Positions 9,205 through 16,372 of a DNA stretch of 64,000 nucleotides are shown here, piece by piece. The translations under genes were made by a program, and so were the position numbers. The stretch covers positions 1-64,000 of the forward strand of contig DAORGN010000001.1 in NCBI GenBank assembly GCA_035340095.1, written 5' to 3'. This stretch comes from JAEUKA01 sp035340095. GTDB taxonomy: Bacteria; Myxococcota_A; Polyangia; Palsa-1104; JAEUJZ01. The notes under the pieces were generated by a model. It saw only the letters and a list, made by a program, of their open reading frames with translations. It searched no databases and was not told the origin of the DNA. The stretch's first letter is position 1. Each line of letters starts with the position of its first letter.

Positions 9205-10388
9205 CTGTCCACCTCTCCCATGATGGGGTCCAGCGAGCCGAGGATGACGACAGCATCGGCGACGACGTGACCGGGCAAAAGATAGGGCAGCGCCGACAGC
9301 GCATGGAAGCTGGGCGGGCGAATCTTTAAGCGGTACGGACTCGCATTCCCATCGCCACCACCGGCAATCACATAGGTGCCCAGCTCACCGCGGGATGATT
9401 CCATCGCCGCGTAAACCTGACCCTGTGCGACTTTGACCTGTCCGACGAGCTTGATCGGTTTGTAGCCACAGATCGGACCTTCAGGAACCGCATCGATCAT
9501 GGCGCGGACAATCCGGATGCTTTCACGTAGCTCCGCAAGTCGCACCACCGATCGAGCCCAGCAGTCGCCTTCCTTTGCCGTCGCTACGTTGACTTCGATT
9601 TCATCGTAAGCGTGATACGGGGCATCGCGGCGCAGATCATGATCGACACCGCTGGCGCGCAGAATGGGTCCGCTAAGACCCAGTTCCAGCGCAAGTTCTC
9701 CGTCGAGAACGCCGATTCCTTTGGTCCGTTCGCTGAAGATTTTGTTCGCGAGCGTGATGCTTTCGTATTCCGAAAGTCGCGACTCGATCACCTGCAGCGC
9801 TTTTTTCACTCCGTCGGCAAAGCCCGGCGTAATGTCGTGCCGATTGCCGCCGATGGTGTGCGTGTTGTAGTGGAAGCGCGCGCCGGTGACTTCCTCGAAC
9901 AGATCCAGAATCATCTCGCGTTCGCGGAAGCAGTGCAGAAACACCGACGCACCACCACCGATTGCACCACCGAGATCGAGCGCAAACGTACCCAGCCACA
10001 GAAGATGTGACGCGATGCGCTGAAGCTCTGCAAAAATGGTCCGCAGATAGCGTGCCCGTCGCGGAACTTCGACGCCGAGCAGCTTTTCGAACGCCATGTT
10101 GATCGCCTGCTCGTTGTGCATCGGCGATACGTAGTCGTTCTTGTCGACGATTGGCGTGACCTGCACATAGGTCAGTCGCTCGCACAGCTTTTCGACGCCG
10201 CGATGCAGATAGCCAAGATCCGGAACCGCTTTGATGATCTTTTCGCCATCCAGATAAAGCTGCATCCGGAACACCCCGTGCGTCGACGGGTGCTGCGGTC
10301 CGAAGTTCAGCACCATCAGGTCTGCTTCGGGTTCATACAGATCCAGCTTGAGGTGTGGATTTTGCCGTTTGATTTGCACAAGACTCAT
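9201..10388 (-). CDS. nuoD: NADH-quinone oxidoreductase subunit D
   Basis: A 395-residue 49-kDa-type subunit, related to the large subunit of NiFe hydrogenases, which forms the quinone pocket. The GPQHPSTHGVFRM segment carries the conserved quinone-contacting His, and RHDITPGFADGVKK and the C-terminal SLDPIMGEVDR ending are typical. The true start is the ATG at 10388; an upstream open extension is a frame shadow of nuoBC. It is separate from NuoC, unlike the NuoCD fusion of enterobacteria. Confidence 0.96.
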   Translation of the reverse strand: MSLVQIKRQNPHLKLDLYEPEADLMVLNFGPQHPSTHGVFRMQLYLDGEKIIKAVPDLGYLHRGVEKLCERLTYVQVTPIVDKNDYVSPMHNEQAINMAFEKLLGVEVPRRARYLRTIFAELQRIASHLLWLGTFALDLGGAIGGGASVFLHCFREREMILDLFEEVTGARFHYNTHTIGGNRHDITPGFADGVKKALQVIESRLSEYESITLANKIFSERTKGIGVLDGELALELGLSGPILRASGVDHDLRRDAPYHAYDEIEVNVATAKEGDCWARSVVRLAELRESIRIVRAMIDAVPEGPICGYKPIKLVGQVKVAQGQVYAAMESSRGELGTYVIAGGGDGNASPYRLKIRPPSFHALSALPYLLPGHVVADAVVILGSLDPIMGEVDR

Positions 10389-10392
10389 CGGC

Positions 10393-11571
10393 TTACCTCC
10401 ACGGGGCACACGGTGCGTCGGCGGCGTGATCACGGCGCAGTGGGAAACCGGAATAGTCGTGCGGCAAAAGGATGCGGCGCAAATCCGGATGTCCGGCAAA
10501 GCGCACACCGACGAGATCGAACTGCTCGCGTTCTTGCCAATCGGCCCCGGCAAAGACGCCATACAGCGAGTCAATTCCGTCGGGTGATTCAAAGCGGACC
10601 CGCCACAACGCAAGCTGCGAGCCTTTTCCCGTCGTGCGCAGCCCATACATCACTTCGTACTGCTCGGGCTTTTTGACGTTCCCTTCGCTGTCTTTTTCAC
10701 CCGGATAATGCGACGCCACGACGGTCACAAGCTGACGGAAGCCTTTTTTCTTGAGCGTCTGGGCCAAGTCGCGATGTCTGTCCACGGGAACGAGCGGTGG
10801 CGCATCTTTGGGAAATTCGCTGACGCCGTGCGCACGCAACATGGCTTCGAGATCGCCATCTGGTGACACTTGGGTGTCACTTGTCGTCGCAGGTCGCGGC
10901 GCAGTGGGCGCTTCGAGCAGCGGATCAGAACCCGCGACTTTCATCGCGCTCTGGAGCTGCGCTTCATCGGTTTTGGGATCACGCGCCGGATCGCCGAGCC
11001 GACGCAGCGCCGGCATGATCATCTTGGCCGTCTCAGGCCGCGTTTCCTTCTGCGTCCACTTGCCCGCGCGCTGCAGTCGCACTTTTTCCTGAAGCCGCAG
11101 CATTCCTGCCATCAGCGCTTCGGGATTGGGCGGACAGCCTGGCACATAAACATCGACCGGCAGGAACGTATCTATTCCCGGAACCGTCGGATACAGGTCT
11201 CGATAAAAGTCCCCCGAGATGGCACAGGAACCCATCGCGATGCACCACTTGGGTTCCGGCATCAGATCCCACAGCTTTTTCACCCGTGGCGCCATCTTCA
11301 CGGTGATCGTGCCGGCGACGACCATCACATCGGCTTGTCGTGGCGTGCCGCGCACGATGGTGCCCATGCGGTCGATGTCGACGCGGCTTGCGGCGGTTGC
11401 CATCAGCTCGATGCCGCAGCAGCTCGTCGCCATTGGGAACACCCACAGCGAATTGGTCAGTCCCCAGGTAAGCAGCTTGTCGACTTGGCCCGTCGCCACT
11501 GACAGACCGGGCACCCCCATCATGAAGTCATAGAGCGGGTGCGAAAACGGCAGGTTGTCCTCTATTGCCAT
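10393..11571 (-). CDS. nuoBC: Fused NADH-quinone oxidoreductase subunits B and C
   Basis: A 392-residue protein joining two complex I subunits in one frame. Residues 1 to about 168 are NuoB, with the four cysteines of cluster N2: the adjacent pair Cys51-Cys52, Cys116 and Cys146 (VPGCPPNPEAL). About 75 residues of charged and proline-rich linker follow. Residues from about 245 to 392 are NuoC (30-kDa subunit), recognised by FAGADWQEREQFDLVGVRFAGHPDLRRIL and the DYSGFPLRRD ending. Both parts look intact, so this is a functional fusion and not a broken gene. The ATG at 11571 overlaps nuoA by 10 bp. Confidence 0.94.
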   Translation of the reverse strand: MAIEDNLPFSHPLYDFMMGVPGLSVATGQVDKLLTWGLTNSLWVFPMATSCCGIELMATAASRVDIDRMGTIVRGTPRQADVMVVAGTITVKMAPRVKKLWDLMPEPKWCIAMGSCAISGDFYRDLYPTVPGIDTFLPVDVYVPGCPPNPEALMAGMLRLQEKVRLQRAGKWTQKETRPETAKMIMPALRRLGDPARDPKTDEAQLQSAMKVAGSDPLLEAPTAPRPATTSDTQVSPDGDLEAMLRAHGVSEFPKDAPPLVPVDRHRDLAQTLKKKGFRQLVTVVASHYPGEKDSEGNVKKPEQYEVMYGLRTTGKGSQLALWRVRFESPDGIDSLYGVFAGADWQEREQFDLVGVRFAGHPDLRRILLPHDYSGFPLRRDHAADAPCAPWR

Positions 11572-11915
11572 CGCAGCGCTCCTTTTTTCACCGCGTAGCC
11601 CCAGCCGAGCAGCAGGATGCCGACGAAAATTCCCATCTCGACGACACCAAGGTCGCGGACGGACACGCCCCACGGCAGCATGAACGCAGCTTCCACATCG
11701 AACAGGACGAAGAACAGCGCCAGCACGTAGTAGCGAGGATGAAATTGAATCCAGGTCGGACCCGCTTGATCTTCACCGCACTCATACGTCTGAAACTTGA
11801 GCGGCGATTCCTTGCGTGCACGGACGCGGAGAATCCAGCCCGCGCCCGCCATGCTAAGCGGGACCACGAATGAGAGGGCGAGAAAGACCAGCAGAGCGAG
11901 CCATGCGTCTGACAT
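11562..11915 (-). CDS. nuoA: NADH-quinone oxidoreductase subunit A
   Basis: A 117-residue, three-helix membrane subunit of complex I. The conserved loop KFQTYECGEDQAGPTWIQFHPRYY between helices 1 and 2 and the FVLFDVEAAFMLPW segment are diagnostic. ATG 11915 is preferred to the start five codons upstream, from the position of the first helix. It is the first gene of the operon; a sigma-70-type promoter lies about 100 bp upstream. Confidence 0.96.
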   Translation of the reverse strand: MSDAWLALLVFLALSFVVPLSMAGAGWILRVRARKESPLKFQTYECGEDQAGPTWIQFHPRYYVLALFFVLFDVEAAFMLPWGVSVRDLGVVEMGIFVGILLLGWGYAVKKGALRWQ

Positions 11916-12018
11916 CTCTTGGCACCTCACGGACCGCAGCGGCAGTTGAGCACGCCTTCGCCCAACTGGGAGTCATTCCCACTGTGGCTCGGACGTGTAC
12001 CTGACAGTTTGTGGCCAG

Positions 12019-12047
12019 ACCTTACGAGTGTTCGAGGGTGCTGTCAA
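12019..12047 (-). promoter_or_regulatory. Predicted sigma-70 promoter of the nuo operon
   Basis: On the minus strand a perfect -35 box TTGACA (12042-12047) is separated by exactly 17 bp from a -10 box TAAGGT (12019-12024). The predicted transcription start, near 12012, leaves a leader of about 97 nt before nuoA. It lies between the htrA terminator and nuoA, where a promoter is expected. Confidence 0.65.
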
Positions 12048-12074
12048 GCTGACAGCGGTGGGAGCTCTCGTCGG

Positions 12075-12111
12075 GAAAAATGAATGCCCTGGCGCGTTAG
12101 GCCAGGGTATT
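12075..12111 (-). terminator. Intrinsic terminator of htrA
   Basis: Arms CCCTGGC (12087-12093) and GCCAGGG (12101-12107) pair perfectly around a 7-base loop. Flanking A/T pairs extend them to an 11-bp stem with one G-U. Read on the minus strand the stem is followed within 3 nt by a run of five T (complement of 12076-12080). It lies about 75 bp beyond the htrA stop and just upstream of the nuo promoter, so it insulates the two units. Confidence 0.75.
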
Positions 12112-12183
12112 GAGACGGTACAGCCTTGGCACGGGAACAGAGAAAAAGAGAACTGTGGGGGGAGTAATAAGTGCGAGGGGGGA

Positions 12184-13788
12184 CTACGGCGTGCTTGGTC
12201 GAATCAGGATGTAGACGCTGGAGTCGCCGCGCTGGATGAGAAGCACATGACCGCCGGGGCGCGCTTGGCCAAGCAGCTTGGTCGCTTCGTCCACCGACTT
12301 GACCGGATGGCGATCGACTTCGGCGATCACGTCACCTTGGTGTAGACCGGCCTCGGCGGCTGGGCTGCCTGGCTTGACGCCGCCAATCACCACGCCTTGA
12401 CCGCCTTTGATGCCCAGTCGTTCCGCGAGCTGCGGGGTCAGCGGTTGCAGTGCCAGACCCAGTTTGGCCCGCGCTGAGTTTGCATCGTCCGTCGAACCAG
12501 CGCTTTGAGCCGGTGCCTCATCCGAGGGGAGTTCGCCCGCCTTGGCGCTGATTGTGACCATTTTGCCGTCGCGCCAGATTTCCAGTGCAACCGGATCACC
12601 GACGCGATGGGTCAGCACTTGGCGCTGAACCTCGCGGCTGTTCGCAATCGCTTTGCCGTCGACTTTGGTGATGATGTCGCCGCGTCGCACGCCGGCTTTT
12701 TCCGCCGGACCTCCGCCGGTTAGACCCTGGACGAGCGCGCCTTTTTCCGGTCCGCCCATCGCTTTGGCAAGGTCCGGTTCGTAAGGCTGCATCGTGATGC
12801 CAAGGAACGGACGGTGAACCTTGCCGCTCGCGATAAGTTCGCTGACGACAGGCTTGGCCATGTCCGACGGGACTGCGAAGCCGATGCCGATGTTGCCGCC
12901 GGGCCCCAGGATGGCGGTGTTGATGCCAATCACTTCGCCCGACAGATTGACGAGCGGTCCACCCGAGTTGCCTGGGTTTATCGAAGCGTCGGTCTGGAGG
13001 AAGTCTTGGTAGTTGCTGCGGTTTTCGCCAATGCCCGAGCGGCCTTTGGCGCTGATGACACCGACGGTGACTGTGTGGTCCAGACCGAACGGGTTGCCAA
13101 TCGCCATGACCCATTCACCGACGAGCAGTTTTTCGGAATCACCAAGCCGCGCCGCCTTGAGGCTGTAGTCTTTCGGATCGACGCGAATCACTGCGAGGTC
13201 AGAGCGGGAGTCCGTACCGACGATCTTGGCGGGGAGCTCTTTGCCGTCGATGAACTGGACTTTGATGTCATCGGCTTCACCGACGACGTGGTTGTTGGTC
13301 AGGATGTAGCCTTTGGCGTCGATGACCACACCCGAGCCGGCACCGCGCTGGACCGGGCCTTGGCGTTCTTCGGTGCCATCATCCTCGCCATCGTCATCAG
13401 GCATTCCGAAGGGGCTGCCAAAGGGACCAAAGTGGAACGGCAGCTCGCGGCCAAATGGACTGCCGCGGCGCATGACTTTGATCTTTTGCTTCTTGGCGAC
13501 GCGGATGGCGACGACGCTGGGGGATACTTGCTCGGCGACTTGCGAAAACGTGCGAGACAAGCTGCGTGCGTCGGCGATCTGGCTTGGGGTGGGCGGGGGC
13601 AGGCTCGGCGCTTGGGTTTGCGGCAACAGCGGGGCGACGGCAGCCGGGGCGGCGGCACCAGGCGCGGCGGCAGATGCTTGCTGATCCCAGCTCACTTTGA
13701 CCTTGGTGCAGGCGACGGTGATAAGTGCCCCGGTGGTAAAGAGGGCGAGGCTGCGGAACAAGCGGAAGGAAGTGGACTTGCCAGTCAT
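12184..13788 (-). CDS. HtrA/DegP-type periplasmic serine protease, predicted lipoprotein
   Basis: A 534-residue trypsin-fold protease with two PDZ domains, acting on misfolded envelope proteins. The triad is visible: His in ILTNNHVVG, Asp in SRSDLAVIRV and Ser in INPGNSGGPL. The PDZ domains cover roughly residues 305-400 and 435-534. The N-terminus has a hydrophobic segment ending LITVAC (Cys27), a lipobox, followed by about 50 residues of Ala/Pro linker, so the enzyme is probably membrane-anchored. An acidic insert (PDDDGEDDGTEE) lies where the regulatory LA loop occurs. The ATG 13788 has a GGAGGA ribosome-binding site; the longer frame to 13842 lacks one. Confidence 0.93.
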   Translation of the reverse strand: MTGKSTSFRLFRSLALFTTGALITVACTKVKVSWDQQASAAAPGAAAPAAVAPLLPQTQAPSLPPPTPSQIADARSLSRTFSQVAEQVSPSVVAIRVAKKQKIKVMRRGSPFGRELPFHFGPFGSPFGMPDDDGEDDGTEERQGPVQRGAGSGVVIDAKGYILTNNHVVGEADDIKVQFIDGKELPAKIVGTDSRSDLAVIRVDPKDYSLKAARLGDSEKLLVGEWVMAIGNPFGLDHTVTVGVISAKGRSGIGENRSNYQDFLQTDASINPGNSGGPLVNLSGEVIGINTAILGPGGNIGIGFAVPSDMAKPVVSELIASGKVHRPFLGITMQPYEPDLAKAMGGPEKGALVQGLTGGGPAEKAGVRRGDIITKVDGKAIANSREVQRQVLTHRVGDPVALEIWRDGKMVTISAKAGELPSDEAPAQSAGSTDDANSARAKLGLALQPLTPQLAERLGIKGGQGVVIGGVKPGSPAAEAGLHQGDVIAEVDRHPVKSVDEATKLLGQARPGGHVLLIQRGDSSVYILIRPSTP

Positions 13789-13816
13789 ATCGCTACTGTC
13801 CTCCAAGAGGTGGGGC

Positions 13817-13838
13817 GTCCCCAAATCGGAATTGGGAC
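13817..13838. promoter_or_regulatory. Imperfect palindrome in the htrA leader
   Basis: The 22-bp stretch GTCCCCAAATCGGAATTGGGAC reads nearly the same on both strands, with 5-bp outer arms GTCCC/GGGAC and partly matching A/T inner arms. It lies between the htrA start codon and its possible promoter, a position suited to an operator. This is weak evidence based on symmetry only. Confidence 0.25.
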
Positions 13839-13850
13839 ACATCGACCGAA

Positions 13851-13879
13851 AAGCTAGTTACTGCCTGTGGAACATTCAA
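13851..13879 (-). promoter_or_regulatory. Possible htrA promoter
   Basis: Minus-strand TTGAAT (13874-13879) and TAGCTT (13851-13856) are 17 bp apart and about 63 bp upstream of the htrA ATG. The match to the sigma-70 consensus is moderate, so an alternative sigma factor is equally possible. Confidence 0.35.
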
Positions 13880-13969
13880 GGGGGCGCGGCTATTCCTAGC
13901 GGGCGGAAATTTTGCCAAAAACCGCCGCACGGGCTGTGGGCAGGCTCTTGTCTGATCGGCCCACCGGGG

Positions 13970-14905
13970 CTAGCTGCGACGGAATTGCACCGGCGGCCAG
14001 GCGTCCCCGAGTGCCGACTCGACATCCTCGGGACGCAGGCGCTCACGATTGCTGTAAAGCATGATCGCCCGCTCCAGCACCGCTTCCAGTTCGCGAAAGT
14101 TGCCAGGCCAGTCGTGCCGCTTGAGTAGCGAGAGCGTGTCTTCTTCAACGAGAAACACGCTATCGGGCGAAGCTGGGCTGTTCGCATCGACCAGCTCGGC
14201 GGGGCGTTCGTCGTGGAAGCTGCGCAGGATGCGGTTGCAGATCCACAGCGTCGAGTGCGCGATGTCTTGCGGCCTTTCGCGCAGCGGTGGAACGTGCAGC
14301 ACAATCCGCAGGAGCCGATAGGCCAAGTCGTGCCGAAACTGCCCAGCCCGCACTGCCTGTGGCAAGTTTCCGTCGGTCAGCGCAATCAGCGCGACGCCGT
14401 TTTCCGTCCCCAGCCGGTGCTCTTGCAAGTGTTCATGCAGGCTGCGCTGAACATCGAGCGGCATCACCAGCAGTTCGTCGAGCAAAAGCGATCCTCCATC
14501 GGCTTTCGACAAAAGACCGTCTTCATAGCGACTGCATACTGCTCCGTCGCCGCTCATGTAGGTGTCGGGGCCAAAAAACTGCTTTAGCATTTCCTCCGAC
14601 GAACAGCCGGCCAGATGCGCACGAACTTGGGGCGCGCCGCTCGGATGCATCAGTCGATGGAGGAGCTTCGCCAGACCTTCTTTTCCCGTCCCCGGCTCGC
14701 CATAAATCACGACATGGGTTCGAAACGGACGGTCTTGCAACCGCTCGATGACTCGCAGAATGCGCGCCATGTCGGGGTGTGCGTCGGACATGCGTCCAAA
14801 CGCCGAAATCCAGGTACTCAGTTGCAGCTCTCCGCCGCCAAAGATCCCGGACGTTTCGTTCGGTATGGCGCTGTGGGATGAAGCGGTCTCGCGCGCTTTC
14901 CTCAT
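13970..14905 (-). CDS. AAA+ protein of the sigma-54-activator family lacking GAFTGA loop and HTH
   Basis: A 311-residue stand-alone AAA+ domain related to NtrC-type enhancer-binding proteins. Walker A is GEPGTGKE (residues 69-76) and Walker B is GGSLLLDEL (about 137-145). The FRHDLAYRLLRIVLHVPPLRERPQDI stretch with sensor/finger arginines and the HDWPGNFRELEAVLERAIML lid are typical. Three usual parts are missing: the receiver or sensory N-terminus, the Fis-type DNA-binding C-terminus, and the GAFTGA loop, replaced by a TYMSGDGAVCSRYEDG stretch. Direct activation of sigma-54 polymerase is therefore doubtful; it may be a non-DNA-binding regulator. It lies 181 bp upstream of htrA on the same strand. 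Confidence 0.85.
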   Translation of the reverse strand: MRKARETASSHSAIPNETSGIFGGGELQLSTWISAFGRMSDAHPDMARILRVIERLQDRPFRTHVVIYGEPGTGKEGLAKLLHRLMHPSGAPQVRAHLAGCSSEEMLKQFFGPDTYMSGDGAVCSRYEDGLLSKADGGSLLLDELLVMPLDVQRSLHEHLQEHRLGTENGVALIALTDGNLPQAVRAGQFRHDLAYRLLRIVLHVPPLRERPQDIAHSTLWICNRILRSFHDERPAELVDANSPASPDSVFLVEEDTLSLLKRHDWPGNFRELEAVLERAIMLYSNRERLRPEDVESALGDAWPPVQFRRS

Positions 14906-14950
14906 AAACAGACACGATATCAGAGTGGCGCGGCTCGAAAAAAGCGACTC

Positions 14951-16372
14951 TTGACGCTATGCCGCAAGCGGACTGAGACTGCGAAGACGGTGCAAAAGCG
15001 ATTTTTTTCAAGTCGAGCCTGTAAGACGACGCTGCTTGGCTGGGTTCTGGGCCCGATTTTTTCGCTGTGCGGCGTGACGGCTGCCGCCGAGACTTCACCT
15101 GTGGGGCCGGTGCCGCTTACGCCACCTGCACTGCCGACGGAGCCTTTGCGCTACAGCGACGAATGGGTGAAAAAAGAACTGACCGAGCTGCACCTGCGCT
15201 ATCCGAAGCTGACCAAGCTGGTGCCGATTGGGAAATCGCACGAGGGGCGACCGCTGTGGGCACTGGCGATTGGTCGCAACCTGAAGCGCCACGACGGACG
15301 TCCGGCCATTTTGGTGAACGCTGCGCACCACGGCGTCGAGACGTTTTCGATAGACCTGGCGCTCGATGTTGCCGACGTGCTGCTTTTGCGCGCGGGCGAT
15401 GACCAGCGACAGGGGCTGCGGATCGATCCGGGCCTGGACAAAAAAGTGCAGCGCTGGCTAAAAGAACTGGTCATCTGGTGCGTGCCCGTCGTCAATCCCG
15501 ACGGTGTTTGGGCATCGCTGCATGGTTTTGTGCGCACCGGACGCAAAAACGGTCGCGACAACAACGGCAACGGCAAGCCGGATCGCGGCGACGGCGTCGA
15601 TCTCAACCGCAACTATCCATTTCGCTGGGGCTTTCTTGGCGACAAAGGCAGCTCGCCGCAGCCCGACAGTGCATATTTTCGCGGGCCCGCTGCGGGATCA
15701 GAGCCGGAAACCCAAGCGATTATGCGCCTGGCCGAAAGTGAGCACTTTGCAGCTTCGCTGTCTTTTCATACCGGCAATGTGACGGTGCTCGCGCCGTATA
15801 CCATCGACAACGTGCAGAGTCCGACGCCGAACGAAGCGTGGACCGTCGCTGAAGAGCTGGTCGCCGGGCTGCCTCGTCATCCGCAAGGCAAAGACATCAT
15901 CGTCCGTCGCAACATCTATCCCGTCGATGGCACCGATCAGGACTATCTGCGCGGACAGTTTGGTACGCTGGCGCTGCTCGTCGAAGGTGCGCGGCGTGAT
16001 CCGACGCAGGCCGAGGCGCGACGCAACGTCGTCTTGGCGATGCGACCGATCTGGACGCGACTTCTCGATCGGTATTTGGATGGTCCGTCGGTGTATGGTG
16101 TGGTTCGGGATGGCAAAGGGCGTCCGGTCGTCGCGGACGTCAGCATTGTTGAGCAGACGATGGCCGAACAAGAGCACTGGCAGACCCGCTGCCGCGACGG
16201 ACACTACGATCGATTTTTGCCAGGGCCAGGGGAATATACGGTGCGGGTGACGGCACCTGGGGTCGCGCCGAAAGATCAGCGGATCAAAGTCGGCAAAGAA
16301 CGGCTGCGGATCGATTTTACCGTCGAGGCTGCGGCTTCTTCTGGACAGTGCCCGAAGGAACCACCGGGATAG
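14951..16372 (+). CDS. Secreted M14-family zinc carboxypeptidase
   Basis: A 473-residue metallopeptidase that removes C-terminal residues from peptides. Zinc ligands are in HHGVE (about residues 126-130) and SFHTGN; substrate-binding and catalytic residues appear in LNRNYPFRWG (Arg, Asn) and LLVEGARRD (Glu). After the catalytic domain, residues from about 385 form a carboxypeptidase regulatory-like beta-sandwich (GVVRDGKGRPVVADVSI). A basic N-terminus with a hydrophobic segment ending VTAAAE is a signal peptide. The open frame starts at TTG 14951; a GTG at 14990 would give a more usual signal peptide (460 residues) and is a good alternative. Its 3' end overlaps the convergent S9 peptidase by 56 bp. 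Confidence 0.88.
   Translation: MTLCRKRTETAKTVQKRFFSSRACKTTLLGWVLGPIFSLCGVTAAAETSPVGPVPLTPPALPTEPLRYSDEWVKKELTELHLRYPKLTKLVPIGKSHEGRPLWALAIGRNLKRHDGRPAILVNAAHHGVETFSIDLALDVADVLLLRAGDDQRQGLRIDPGLDKKVQRWLKELVIWCVPVVNPDGVWASLHGFVRTGRKNGRDNNGNGKPDRGDGVDLNRNYPFRWGFLGDKGSSPQPDSAYFRGPAAGSEPETQAIMRLAESEHFAASLSFHTGNVTVLAPYTIDNVQSPTPNEAWTVAEELVAGLPRHPQGKDIIVRRNIYPVDGTDQDYLRGQFGTLALLVEGARRDPTQAEARRNVVLAMRPIWTRLLDRYLDGPSVYGVVRDGKGRPVVADVSIVEQTMAEQEHWQTRCRDGHYDRFLPGPGEYTVRVTAPGVAPKDQRIKVGKERLRIDFTVEAAASSGQCPKEPPG

Noticed and set aside
12814..13857. Long plus-strand open frame (347 codons) opposite htrA
   Set aside because: It is the antisense shadow of a clear protease gene; its translation shows no domain and has the biased composition typical of high-GC shadows.
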